Shown one piece after another: positions 1-11,649 of a stretch of DNA of 64,000 bases. The stretch spans positions 1-64,000 of the forward strand of contig JAENRP010000037.1 in assembly GCA_024741835.1 (NCBI GenBank). Reading direction: 5' to 3'. The first letter of the stretch is position 1; each line of letters begins with the position of its first letter. Origin of the DNA: Diplocarpon mali (lineage: Eukaryota; Ascomycota; Leotiomycetes; Helotiales; Drepanopezizaceae). A program made the position numbers and the translations under genes. Below the pieces are notes generated by a model, which was not told where the DNA came from, did no database searches, and saw only the letters and a program-made list of their open reading frames with translations.

Positions 1-131
1 ATATTACTATATATTACTATATATTACTATATATTACTATATATTACTATATATTACTATATATTACTATATATTACTATATATTACTATATATTACTAT
101 ATATTACTATATAGTACTATATATTACTACA
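1..131. repeat. 10-bp tandem repeat (atattactat)n
   Basis: The unit atattactat repeats about eleven times without interruption from the first base, then degrades (a g-for-t change near 114 and the tail to about 131). It runs off the left edge, so its full length is unknown. It is pure low-complexity DNA with no coding potential and is likely to vary in copy number between strains. Confidence 0.95.
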
Positions 132-204
132 TATATGTAGCAATATGGTGATCGGGGTCACATGTAAGGCATATGACGAGAGGGGAGGAGAGTGAATCTC
201 AGGG

Positions 205-925
205 ACACGTGATGGTCTTAGCATAGGCTGCCCTCGAGTACTTCTCTCTCTCTCTCTCTCTCTCTCAAATAGATCATCATCAATGACAACCATAAATCAA
301 TCATACCTTTTCAGTGCGCACCTTGTGAAACCAACAATATATGTATATATTTTCTTTCTGTAGTAAGAAGTAGTATTCAGTTACTTTAAAGTATCTCCGG
401 TCCTTCTGGTCTATACGTATATATACGTACATAAATTCTGTCTTCAGTTCCAAACCCTTCAATCCAAGTCTGAAACCGTGCGCCGTGCTTCGCGTGCTTT
501 CTCAGGTAGTTGGAATTCATCATGGTAGATTCCTGCCCAGGTTTTAATCCGCCGCACTCGAAGACGGTAGAAAGATCGAGAGCAGCTACTGTGCTCTTGG
601 AGCTGCCTATCTGCCCGTGCAAATGTCTTGGTTGTCTGTTCTTGACTGCACGCAGGGTACTTTCTTAAGGGGCCGAGAGATATTAACTTGTTTTTGGATA
701 TCATATCACGTGACCCAACAAACCAAGCCTTGATGATATTGCCACCACGATATAATAAAAGGTAAAACGTGGCGTAATACTATTATCGTCAGTCACGCCT
801 CTGCCTACGGTCCAGGCCTTGCGTATCGGCTCCATGCAAGCTAGCGCCCATGTTGTTTTGCCGACGGCATCTTGCATCGGAGCTCAGATCCTGGTGCTCG
901 TGATATAGACAAGATAACTCACGTG
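205..925. promoter_or_regulatory. Three CACGTG E-boxes upstream of the SPX phosphate transporter
   Basis: CACGTG occurs at 205-210, 707-712 and 920-925; the last two are full TCACGTGA palindromes. CACGTG is the core site of bHLH regulators such as yeast Pho4 and Neurospora NUC-1, which switch on phosphate genes. Their position upstream of a phosphate permease makes PHO control possible, but the same core also binds other bHLH factors and occurs elsewhere in the window (for example near 29716 and 25395). The 268-1530 interval shows no other clear feature. Confidence 0.35.
240..267. repeat. (CT)n microsatellite
   Basis: An uninterrupted CT dinucleotide run of about 13 units. It lies roughly 1.26 kb upstream of the phosphate transporter start codon. 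Confidence 0.9.
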
Positions 926-1530
926 ATTCAAGAAGATTTCGACTGGCTCCACCAATCATATTATCTGGCATCGCAACATGGCCAAATGATTAGCCCAGCT
1001 TTGTCTTGCATCTAGACCTCCTTCTCGTGCAGCCTCGCAGCTTTCCAGTCGGCAAACGGTCACAGGCCATCTTCCAATCCCCAATCGGACCGCCCCAGGT
1101 CGATATACTGGAGTCTGGTTAGCCTCGTCCCTCAAAATAGGCGCGCGACGCTCTACGAGGGGTTCCCGACGGGATTCCGACGGGAAGATTCAGCTAAATC
1201 CCCGACAGACGACCTGGACCATAACTGCCCCGCAATATCTCGACACTGGCACTTCATGAATCCTTCACCATAGCCTCTCCAGCTCCAGCTAATCTTCCCT
1301 CCTCTACCGCCAGCAGCAGCCGTCCCGAAAAGGCGGAAACCCATTCAAGCACCAGGCTGCCAGGAGGAGGGATTGCGCCGCGACAGCACCACGCTCAGCA
1401 CCCAGTTTTGGAGGAGTACGAGCTTGCCGATTGCACCGCCATTCGGGAGGCCCAGGAGAAGCAGCCAGAGCACCCGAAGAAGCAGGCCAAGAGGCAGGAG
1501 AAGCTCCGTCGGCTTGACGAGGCAGACGAG

Positions 1531-4291
1531 ATGAAGTTCTCGCACAGCATCCAGTTCAATGCCGTGCCCGACTGGAGCAGTCACTATATCGCTTACAGCA
1601 ATCTGAAGAAGCTGTATGTCTCTCCCACTTCATGGGCATACCAGATCCGCCCTGACGCAGTTACAGGATTTACCAGCTCGAAAAGTCTATCCACCGACCC
1701 GCCGCTGACGATGCTGAACGATCGCCCCTGATCCAACCTACCGACGACCCCGATCAGATATTCCAGCGGGCCTTGGATGTCGAGCTCGAGAAGATCTCGT
1801 CGTTCTACCAGCTGAAGGAGCTTGAGGTGTATGGAGAGGTTTCCGAATTTATGAGGGACAAGGACTCATATGAGACAGAGAACTTTGATCAGGAGGAAGA
1901 GCACGGCGTACTAAGATCAGGCGTCAGCCGCCGATTCAGCGACAGACCCCGGCAGCGGCAGGGTAGTGTGTTCCGGAGTTTGGTCAACAAGCCCAGAAGG
2001 CCCAGCACGGTGAGCCGGTCTATCGATGAAGGCGTGGAGGATAGCGACGACGACGACGACGATGACGACGACGAGAATACTGCCTTGCGCAGGACGAGGC
2101 CGCAACTTGCTCGAACTAAGAGTACACCCTATGATGGGAATATCGGACGGTCTGGGACCGAGGATATACGGACTTCGACAGAGATCAGCAAGTCCGTACG
2201 TCGGAACAGCCAGAACTACGACGACTATGCTAACGATGCCTTCTCGACTATACTCTCGTCCGGAATCACGCTGAAGAAGCGGGCGATCAGCCTATACGTC
2301 CAACTATGCGAGCTGAAATCGTTCTTGCAGCTCAATAAGACCGGTTTCACGAAGGTGCTGAAGAAATACGACAAGATCTGTGATCGGAATCTGAAGACCA
2401 GATACATCGAAAAATATGTCACGCCGGCGTACTGCTTCCGTCCGGATACCATGAAACATATCGAGGACAATATCCAGAGAATCGAGCAGGCATACGCCGG
2501 CATAGTCACTGGGGGTGATGTGGTGGTGGCCAAGAAGGAGCTGAGGTTGCACCTGCGGGAACACGTTGTCTGGGAGAGAAACACCGTATGGCGAGAGATG
2601 ATCGGCATTGAAAGAAAGGCTCAAGCTGCCAACATGGGGCTCAGGAGGACTCTGCTTGGAGCAGACAACAACCCCGGGAATGCTCGGCTGCAAGGCGACG
2701 ACTATGATGTTCCGGAAATGAAGGAATTGGATACGCCCGTCGGGAGGTTCAGATTACCGACGTGGCTCTTCAGCTCTACGATGCTCACCCTCATCGTCAT
2801 TGTGGCTGTCTTCTTCGTCCTGCTTATCATCCCGATTATGAAGAAGGTGGAACAGCAGAACTGTCTTGCCATGCTGGTCTTCGTCAGTTTGTTGTGGGCG
2901 ACAGAGGTAAACCACGAGCTCGATACCCTGTGCCGAGCGTCGTTAATCAATCACAGGTCATTCCTCTGTTCGTCACTTCGCTGATGATACCCTTTCTCTG
3001 CGTTGTCCTGAGAGTCGTTCGCTCAGATGACAAGCCTCGTCACCGCTTAGGAGCGAATGCTGCCACCAAGTACGTCTTTGCTGCGATGTGGACCCCAGTG
3101 ATTATGCTTTTGCTCGGTGGCTTCACTGTTGCCGCCGCGCTCTCAAAGTATGATATCGCGAAGCGCATCGCTACTTTCGTTCTCAGCAAAGCCGGCACCC
3201 GACCTCGCACGGTCTTGGTGACGAACATGTTCGTCGCTGCGTTCGCGAGTATGTGGATTAGTAACGTAGCGGCACCTGTGTTGTGCTTCTCGATCATCCA
3301 GCCTATGCTACGAAATCTTCCTTCCGACTCCCAGATGTCAAAGGCTCTCATCCTCGGCATTGCCCTGGCCTCCAATGTCGGCGGCATGCTTTCCCCGATT
3401 GCATCGCCTCAAAATATCGTCGCGCTGCAAATCATGGATCCCCAGCCTTCCTGGGGTGTTTGGTTCTTCGTCGCCCTCCCGGTTGGCATTATTTCGGTTC
3501 TGCTGATCTGGGCCATCTTGCTCCTGACTTTTCAACCAGGACGAGGGACCACTATTGTCCCTATCCGTCCAGTGAAGGACAAGTTCACAGGTGTGCAATG
3601 GTTCATCTCGCTAGTGACACTCGGGACCATCATCCTCTGGTGCGTCAGCCACCAACTCGAGTGGCTGTTCGGAGACATGGGTGTCGTCGCGATCATCCCC
3701 CTCGTCCTCTTCTTCGGCACCGGCATTCTCACCAAGGAAGATTTCAACAATTTCCTCTGGACGATCATCATCCTCGCTGCCGGCGGCCTCTCCCTCGGGA
3801 GAGCCGTCAACTCGTCCGGCCTCTTGCACACCATCGCCGGCGCCATCACCGAAGAAGTCAACGGCCTCTCTCTCTACGCCATCCTCGTCGTGTTCGCGGT
3901 TCTGATCCTGGTCGTTGCGACGTTCATCAGCCACACAGTCGCGGCTCTCATCATCTTGCCTCTCGTCCACAGCGTCGGTATGGCCATGGACGAGCCGCAT
4001 CCGAATCTGCTGGTCATGGGCGGTGCGTTGATGTGCAGCGCTGCCATGGGATTGCCGACATCTGGATTTCCTAATATGAGTACGTCTTTTCTGATCCTCT
4101 CTTCCACACTTGTGATTTATGACGTGCTGTGCTAACACGTCACAGCTGCAATCATGATGGAAGATCCCCAAACCGGACAGAGGTACCTGCAGGTAAAGCA
4201 CTTTATCAGCCGTGGCATCCCATCCAGTTTTGCCACGCTCCTCGTCGTCATTTCGGTTGGCTACGGCTTGATGTTCATTGCCGGCTTGTAG
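1531..4291 (+). CDS. SPX-domain low-affinity phosphate transporter (Pho87/Pho90/Pho91 type)
   Basis: Model: join(1531..1613, 1667..2906, 2957..4079, 4146..4291), 863 aa. Introns are 53, 50 and 66 bp with GT/AG ends. The start was chosen because MKFSHSIQFNAVPDW is the classic SPX N-terminus, and splicing the first intron gives KKLIYQLEK, another SPX signature. The SPX domain fills roughly residues 1-345, with an acidic D-rich insert near 153-163 and a lysine-rich helix (KVLKKYDK) of the kind that binds inositol pyrophosphates. From about residue 395 there are many hydrophobic segments of the ArsB/NhaD-type anion permease domain. Family members carry phosphate across the plasma membrane or, for Pho91, out of the vacuole. 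The length is close to yeast Pho91. Which of the three paralogues it matches cannot be settled by eye. Confidence 0.93.
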
Positions 4292-5250
4292 ACGGGATGC
4301 GCAGTGCAGGCCATGAAGAGAGAATCGTAGACACATGTTCGAGGGTTGGATACATGGAGAAGTTTGCAGGCTGGTGTTTCAGGCGTCGCATAGGACATCC
4401 CTTGTATAGTCGCGGATTATGCAGATAGATGGAGAATCTGGGAAGGGCTAGGCATTTTGATTCTTGACAGCTCCTTTGTATTTCTCGTCTATCGCTAGTT
4501 GTGAAACACGAGTTGCCCAAGATTTATTATCATTATTTTGACCTGTTCAACATTGTGCTTGCGTATAACTCCTGTTTTCTCTTCGATCGATATTCCCATC
4601 AGACCGTTTCGCGAGCGGCGGTTGGCCCATCGCAGACCCTTACGGCTCGCTCTTTCTCTCTCTTTCTCGCTCGCCCCCTCGAAGCACTTCCAAGCACGCG
4701 ACACCTGTTCGACCTCGAATCCAAAATGAAGTTTCGACGGCGCTACGGAATCGAATCCATATGTACTGATTACTAGTATAAAGAGAAAATCTGCTATAGC
4801 TTATAGAAGATGAACTTTAGGTCTTTTATTAAGGCTTGATTCTTACTTTGAGTTATTACCTTAATAATAATGAAAATAATTAAAGCATTTGCGTTTTGGA
4901 ATTAAGCTATTTAGTGGTATCTTTAGTGTTTTAAAATAGAAAATACATCTGGATCATTGCAGCGCGCTGTCCAAACAAGCTTCTGCTTTACTCTTAATAG
5001 CGGCAAGCTTGTATATAACTAATCTAAACTCTAGAGCGGTAAACTATATAGCTATCTCGTTTAATAACGATTTTAATCTATCTTTTATAGATTCTTACTA
5101 AGGAGACCTCCCTCTTTATCCCTCAACTTGAAGTGAAAATCCTATCAATTGCGTCTATAGAAGCATATCTGCTCTTAATACCGCCCAGGATATGTGGCTT
5201 ATGGAGCACGCCATGCTACAACCATTACCATGCGAATCCCCAGCCGACGC
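4292..5250. other. Intergenic DNA with an AT-rich block (about 4770-5130)
   Basis: After the permease stop codon there is about 480 bp of ordinary spacer, then a stretch from about 4770 to 5130 rich in A and T with many TA and TAA steps and stops in every frame. This looks like DNA worn by repeat-induced point mutation (RIP) or an old repeat. No recognisable element is left. Confidence 0.45.
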
Positions 5251-6190
5251 TCAATTCGTCCTCGAGTTCTGCAGAGGACGCCCCTTTCTTTTCTTGGAAG
5301 ATGTCTTTTCCTCCTTGACAACACTCTCCTCACCCAGACGCCTCTTTTCGCTTGGCTCACGCAGCATATGTCTCTCCCGAAAGTGGCTCTCGAATGACTC
5401 TCCCTCCCTCACCTCACCGCACGGGCACGTCGAGACCTTCGCACCCTGCGGCGTCAGAGAGAAGCCCCCCCACACAGCAGCTCCTCTCCTCTTCCCCGCC
5501 GGTCTCTCCTTGATCCAAGACTCGTTGGCCGTCTCCTCGTGCACATCCAGTCCCGCGTCGGCCCACTGCCGAAACCGATTTCGGGTGTCACCCGCGCGGC
5601 GAGACCTGCCGGTGAATGCTTCGTTGCTGGATTGAAGTCGTTCAGGTCATCGAGCAGAGCCTCTCCTTTGTCATTCAATACCGACCTGGGAAGCTCTTTA
5701 AGGATTGATGGATTCTCCAGAGCTGGGTTTACCGTAGCATGTCTGGAAGCTGCTCTCGAGGTAGGGGGCTTTGCTGGAGGGCTGAGCTCTCGCGCAGGAG
5801 CATGGTCTGAGACTGCACTTGAAACTGCATTTGAGCTTTTCCTGGAGCGTGATGCACACGCGACCGACACTTCAGCAGTCGCTTGCTTGGACGTTCTCGG
5901 GCTAGAGGGACGTCTTATCTCGGATGTCTCAAGACTAAGAGGAGTCTTGGGAAGAGTCGTGGCCAAGCGTGGACTTTCACCGGGACCGACACTCTTCTCA
6001 GAAGCACGTCAATCACTGCGGGCTTGGAAGCTGCCGGCGTAGGGGACGGCTCCAACAGCGGGCTCTGCGGTGGCGTCTCTTCAGTGGTACCAATCGGAAT
6101 CACGGAGGTGCTGGTGGTGCTTCGGCCAGATCGATACAGGGTTTAGTTCTCTTGGAGTTGGTTACAGAACCCACTCGTTTTCTTGCAGGC
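5251..6190 (-). pseudogene. Decayed ORF for a disordered S/P/R-rich protein
   Basis: Three minus-strand segments in different frames read as one Ser/Pro/Arg-rich polypeptide: about 6190-5990 (IGTTEETPPQSP), about 5990-5590 (SLETSEIRRPSSP, then LNDKGEALLDDLND) and about 5545-5251 (a CPCGEVREGESFESHFRE stretch, then a basic tail). The frame changes near 5985 and 5575 are not covered by any plausible intron (only 14-26 bp would be available), so frameshift decay is the simplest reading. I do not recognise the family. The stretch could also be a chance open region, since GC-rich low-complexity DNA is often open in several frames. Confidence 0.3.
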
Positions 6191-6399
6191 AAGGCGACGC
6201 TGAGATTCTATATGGCTCGACCTCTAGCGCTAAGCTCCGAGGGTCTCGAGTCCCTTTCAAAGGCCAGTACCGTTCGTGATTTGCGGCAGAAGAAAGGACT
6301 TGCTGGTTGCTTCGTAAGGCATTACTCGTGTCTCTCGGTTTTGATATCAGGGTGAGATGTCGTGGCTTGTATGTTTGTATGGACAAGCCACTTTGTATA

Positions 6400-8582
6400 C
6401 CGTGCCAACTTGAGAAGCGTGCTGCAAAATACAGGCACTTGACTTAAAACTTGGCAATTTGATTGCAGCCATTCTCGAAAGGCCGGTCAAGGATATTCGG
6501 TTCGTGACAGTGACATGGCGTGTACAGTCCGACGCATTTCGTTGTGGATTCTTTGCTCGTAGCGAGAAAAACGTCGCAGGAATCTCTGAGTGTGGAGAAT
6601 ATCACAATGCTCGTAGGAATGACTGGGGGAGGGGTGGTTTTATAATTTATATGCCATGCCTAGGTTTGCAGCAAGCGCAGCGCGATGGATGAGAACCGCG
6701 TCTGCCAGCGCGTGTTCCCCTCAAGGATCCGCCTCTCGCCCACTAATTATAATCGACCAAGGTAGTGGGCCTCGATGCCCAGGTGGAAGCGCTGCGACGA
6801 CTGGGCGATCAGTTGATGCCAGCCCTCTACCCGAGACTTGATGAGTGCTAAGAAACGTGCTGCAGAGTGGAGAGCTCCTGGTTCCCGAACGATGCGGACT
6901 GTTGTCTCTCTCACCCGGATCGTTGGATTGTAGCAAGATATTATGATGAGGAGGCATGGACCATCGAGACCGCTTGCACGGCATAAGTAGCCAGAGAATC
7001 CTGTCGATTCTGGAAAGGTTACAACTTGCAGGTGGGTATCAAGGAGAAGATGGCTGTGCGAAAACTGAGATCTGCAGGGATGAGAACTCGTTTTCGAATA
7101 TGGGGTCTAACGTATCATCTGTTTATTTATTTATTCATCGCTTAACTAACCATGCTTCCAAGGGTGCTCTCATCTATGTGTGTACAGGAAAAACGCAGAT
7201 TACCTTTTTTTCCTCAAAGAAGGATCCGTGGTTGTTGCATTTCGTTGCGCGAAATTGCAAGGCATTTGCTGGCTATGAGACAGTTTGTGACATGTCGCTG
7301 TCGTTGAAAGCTCCCCTAGGTGATTTGCTCGTCAGCTATGCCGAGTCAATACGCTGAATGGACGTATAATCGCAGCTTTCGATGAGCAGCTGCTCGGTGC
7401 TTCGTTTGCGATATGATATTTACGTGTGGCGAAGAATATATGGCTGCGTAATGAAAAATATGTTTGGCGGCTGCGAGTCATTTCAAGGTAGGTGATTGAA
7501 CGCGTGGGCAATCAGGCTTAGCGGAAGCGGTAACTAGGAGATGAAGCCTTTTCGTTGAAGCCTTTGAGGTAGTCTTCTTCTAGATTACTCTTAGAAGCTA
7601 CAAGTACATGCTGCGGGGATGCCCAGCAGGAGTAATCTATATACGCTGATTTGATTTGGCATCTGGTGTTGGACTTCCATCAACTTTCTCAAGGACTTAT
7701 GATACCTCATATTGAGAAATTGATTTATAATACCGGGCAGATCCTCATAAACATTCATGAAGCTTTTCATTTCCATTCCTTAGCTCCCGGAGGTTCTCTT
7801 GAGTCTCACTCTGCGGAAATTTGAGATAGAACCCATAGTTTTGTGATACCCCTGAAATAAGCGAGCTCCACCAATCTTGGCTTTAGGTATATTCAAATAC
7901 AATCGGCATTTTGGGTATCCTTTTGAAGAAGAATTCCATCGAAGATTTGTCATTCAGACTAAGAATTGTATGGATCTCGAATGATCCGAGACTATTTCGG
8001 TCTGGCGGAACGAGCGCGTTGCGGTTTGGGGTTTGCTTGCTCGCTTACTTGGCATTACCATGGACCCCGAGATTATAACAAGTATTTAGCGAGGCCCAGC
8101 GCTCCATCATTGTCCACAGAAGCTTAGAATATTATGAGAGGGATACGATGGCGAACAGAACCATATACCTGAAGCTTATTTCTGTCCTAGTTCTTTTCTT
8201 TTCTTCATCAGATTCATCACCCAAGTTCTAGGAATCGGTTTTTTCTTCTGTCCATTTTCGAAACCACGAGCGAGTCTTTCGACGTGCGGGTCTCATCCAA
8301 TTGGAACAACCTTTCTTGACCCCTAAATTCATTTGGTATATCATGGCCTCCATGATCATCTTCGATGCCCTCGACTCCCTTAGCAACCTTCTCAACTATC
8401 GTTGTCTTGACAGCTGCAGTCATCCATGAAAAAATGTAAGTTTGAAGAGTATTCAGCAGTTTGTCGCGCACTCATAGGGCCATAGGACCGGATCCTGCGA
8501 TAAAACGCTGACTACAATCTGGCATTGCCTCTAGTCAATACGTTGAACATGCCCTTGGCAGTCAAGATTAGGTGGAGGGATA
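6400..8582. other. Gene-poor spacer
   Basis: Only short ORFs without recognisable features are present on either strand. The stretch 8340-8460 might hold the worn 5' end of the JmjC-like gene that follows, because an ATG at 8343 opens a short frame, but it soon closes. I see nothing else that can be supported. Confidence 0.4.
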
Positions 8583-9608
8583 GTGCGACGACCACGCCAA
8601 GAGTATTCCCCTCCATGGCTGCTGGGACGAGATCATACCCTCAAACGCTACGCTCCTCTTTTTCAAGCTCGACTCTCTATCGATTCCAAGATTAGCGAGG
8701 TCCTTCCAAGATATACTGTGTACCGGAGAGAAGATCCAGCTCCAAAAACTGACGCACGACTAGCCATTGCGCAACTGCTCGAGCCCTGCAAAGGCAATCC
8801 CATTTCCCTCGTCGGTACCAAAGGGGTGCTGCCAGAATCCTGCTTTCATGACGCCCTTTCCATCTCCGAGTGGGCTGCAGGTTTCAATGTACGAAACGAA
8901 CAGCTTCTTCTAAGCCCACAAGACACGTTCACGGACTTACATATCGATACTGCTGATGGTGTCATCTCGCCTCTTAGAGAATGCAAGAAGCTGTGGTGCG
9001 TATTCCCTCCAACCGCCAAGATACCTGGCCTTTCAAAAGAAGCCGAGAGTGGAAAGGCGAAGCTTCAACGAATCGGCAAGGCATCTTGAAGGAGGGCCCC
9101 TCTTCAGCACCAATTCTGAGGGAGCGATCTACCTCCTAGACGGCCGCCTCCACACAACGATTACTTTCCAAGGAGGTTCCCTGGCTACAACAGACTTTTA
9201 CGCGCCTCTTTCTTCCAAGCCTCTGGCGGCTTCACTCAACGCCGAGGTCGACAATGGTTTGATGCTGCAGCAAAATCAGAAGGAATTGTTCGGAAGCTTT
9301 CTTTCGTCAGTCGAATTTGGTCTCGCTAATCACCAAGTACTGTCACTCAGAAGCTGGGTCTCTGCCATCAGCAAGGCCAGGGCGTATATGAGGAAGCATT
9401 CTGCTTGGAAGAAGACCGCCACTGAGATGTGGGATGTCTTTTGTATCAGAAAGAAGGGGTGGAGGTGGTGTGTATGCGTGGTGAGCAAGGCGATAAGACA
9501 TTTGTAGAGCAGCTGAAGGCGGATCATCTTTGGAGTGTTGCGCCCCTCTTCGCGAAGAATCCCAATAAGAAAGTTTGCGAGCTGGAAGGAGAGTGTTTAG
9601 GGGATTAG
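8583..9608 (+). pseudogene. JmjC-type (cupin) protein gene broken by two frameshifts
   Basis: Three consecutive plus-strand segments in different frames read as one protein. Segment 1 (from 8583) has a JmjC-like fold signature with the Fe(II)-ligand motif HxD in FTDLHIDTADG, followed by KLWCVFPPTAK. Segment 2 (about 9086-9465) continues LEGGPLFSTNSEGAIYLLDG and holds the second metal His in RLHTTITFQGG. Segment 3 (about 9470-9608) ends FVEQLKADHLWSVAPLF and then a short Cys-containing tail before TAG at 9606-9608. The frame changes lie at about 9079-9086 and 9465-9474, with no GT/AG intron to explain them. JmjC enzymes are 2-oxoglutarate oxygenases, often histone demethylases; similar fungal proteins are mostly uncharacterised. 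The true N-terminus is not clear. Metal ligands are kept, so decay is recent or the breaks are assembly errors. Confidence 0.65.
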
Positions 9609-11075
9609 AATACATAAATATTTTCGAGTCAAATTCCCAGTTTTTGATATAATATCTTCAACTCTCCTTTCTTTAATTTCCTGGTCCTCACCCGAGTAGG
9701 CACCAGGAGTCATCACCAAGTAATCATAATACGATTCCCGTAGCTATTGTTTCCTGGGTTCAATAGAGATCGAGATCAGATACTTTTTGATATTAGATTA
9801 TTTGTGAGTGAGATTAGAGCTAAGATGAGTCGACTAAGGACACCTCGCCTAACCTCGACAAAGTCTCGCGATAATACGCTTCTCCTCATCCAGAACTTCA
9901 TAAGAGAGACCGAAAAGATCGGTCTCACGGATTTCTAGAGATATGCCCGAAAAAAAGATGCTACGGCAGCGGGCCTCGAGCTAACCTTAATTAGACCGTT
10001 CTTAGTTTGCGGTTGATAAGAGACGAAGTCACTAAGCTGACAAAAAGATTCACTTAGGATGCCCACTGGACAATTAGGTTATCTTAGATACATACATACA
10101 TCGAATCTCAGTCTAAATCCGACCTTCTGTAGAGAAAGGTCGACAGACGAGCACCGAACTTGGACGCGCTAGCTGAGTCTGTGTTTACCGCAGCTTAACG
10201 GATAGCCGAATGGGAATATTATCAGGGCCTATCCATAGGAGTGAGAAGAGATCGCTCGAACGTTAAGGTAGGAACCTACAACCTGCAACCGAGATTCATG
10301 AATTAATGGGGTGTAATCCGTGAATAAAGTATGGTAAGTTCATTAAGAAGAAATTATCAAAGCATTTTTCGGCACGTCTGGTCAACGAAGACTCTTCAGC
10401 TTCTACTTCTCCTAATCTGCTATTGTCTTTCCACAGTCATAAATACTATCTTTCCACGTAAGAGGGTCGATTAGCAGCTTTCTCGTTAGCTTGAGGCTGA
10501 ACTCGCCCAGGATAAAAGATTTCGCATGTTTTCGCTGCTTTGCCTCCTTAGAGAATCAGCCAAAACCGTATAGATCTAACATATTGACGTCTGTGATACA
10601 TCACGAATGTCTATAAATACTCTTTGAACGCCGACTCCAGTAATCAATAGAGCTAATAAAGCGAAATCAAGTATCAAATCTGTCACAAGACTGTTGGTTT
10701 TTCTGAGAACGAGTTTCCCCTCGTTCAACATACCCTTTCGTCGATACGTTATCGTAGAACTGGTCGCAGTCTTGAGTTGCGTCTGAACAGAAGCCAGTTT
10801 CGAGTGGTTGACCCATGCTGGTGCAGTACCTCCACCTGCGGAGTCCCGAGGGCCGGCCCGAAGCGGGAAAAACAAACGCCGAGATTCGGGCGAGGCGTCC
10901 AGAGTGGGGCGGAGCGGGGATGGAGCCCGGTGGAAAACCTTGGCAAATCCAAGCTTCATCCCGCCTCACTCCAAGCATGTCAACAAATCAAACTTTGCTC
11001 TCACATCGCCAATCTTGCGACTTTCACGAGCTCGAATCTAGGTTCAGCACTCAAAGCCCTCTCAGTCTGAAGAAA
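9609..11075. other. Spacer with a decayed coding stretch (about 9747-10560)
   Basis: The plus strand around 9747-9935 is open and reads as a charged helical protein (SEIRAKMSRLRTPRLTS). Past a TAG at 9936 the frame resumes (RYARKKDATAAGLELTL), and in another frame about 10140-10310 gives DRRAPNLDALAESVFTAA and RIAEWEYYQGLSIGVRRDRS, cut by TAA and TGA codons. Many breaks are CAG/CAA/CGA-to-stop type, as C-to-T decay (RIP) would give. No family was recognised. The final 300 bp before the next gene show nothing clear. Confidence 0.35.
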
Positions 11076-11396
11076 ATGACGCCTGAAACTCCTCTGGGCT
11101 CCGAGTCCCCATCCCTCTGCGTAACCTACAACTCCCCCTCCAACGCCTCCTTCACCCACACCATGTCTCTCTCTGCGCTACCCCAGACTACCGCGCAAAA
11201 GACGGCGTATCTTGCCGCGCTGCGGCAGGCGACGGCGCAAATGCAGGAGGTGATCAACAAGGAGTTGACGCAGCGGATGGAGGAGGATAACAAGAAGGCT
11301 GCGGCGGCAGGGGATGGCGGGGTAAATGGGGAAAATGGAAAGGTGGATGAGAAGATGGAGGAGAATTATGGGGAGGAATTCGTCGAAGACAATTGA
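11076..11396 (+). CDS. GON7: KEOPS/EKC complex subunit Gon7
   Basis: A single exon encoding 106 aa. The start at 11076 gives a short lead followed by TYNSPSNASFTHT, the conserved N-terminal motif of fungal Gon7. A central helix (AQKTAYLAALRQATAQMQEV, then NKELTQRMEED) follows, and the acidic tail EENYGEEFVEDN closes the protein. Gon7 is a small, largely disordered subunit of the KEOPS complex (Kae1, Bud32, Cgi121, Pcc1), which makes the t6A modification at position 37 of tRNAs and is linked to telomere upkeep. An in-frame upstream extension exists but lacks family features. The gene converges with VPS39, with only about 250 bp between the two stop codons. Confidence 0.85.
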   Translation: MTPETPLGSESPSLCVTYNSPSNASFTHTMSLSALPQTTAQKTAYLAALRQATAQMQEVINKELTQRMEEDNKKAAAAGDGGVNGENGKVDEKMEENYGEEFVEDN

Positions 11397-11649
11397 GGGC
11401 CTGAGGACAGCTTTGCATCGGGAAGCTGTTGCGGGATTTTGGAGCAGGAGATTACACAGGGGCAGCGCGTACAGATCGTGGGAGGCTTTGCATTCAACTG
11501 GTGTGCTGGTTGAAAGGAGAAGTATTGACTTGGTGCGCTTGGCATGTCCCTCATATCGGAACAGGGTTATATACACTACTACCCGCCAGCCCGCCGCGTA
11601 CCCCATCGACAGAACGCCGCGCTATGTGCTTGAGCAAAGAATGGTATCT

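Noticed and set aside
3611..4336. 241-aa minus-strand ORF rich in D/E/R/H
   Set aside because: Antisense shadow of the permease domain of the SPX phosphate transporter.
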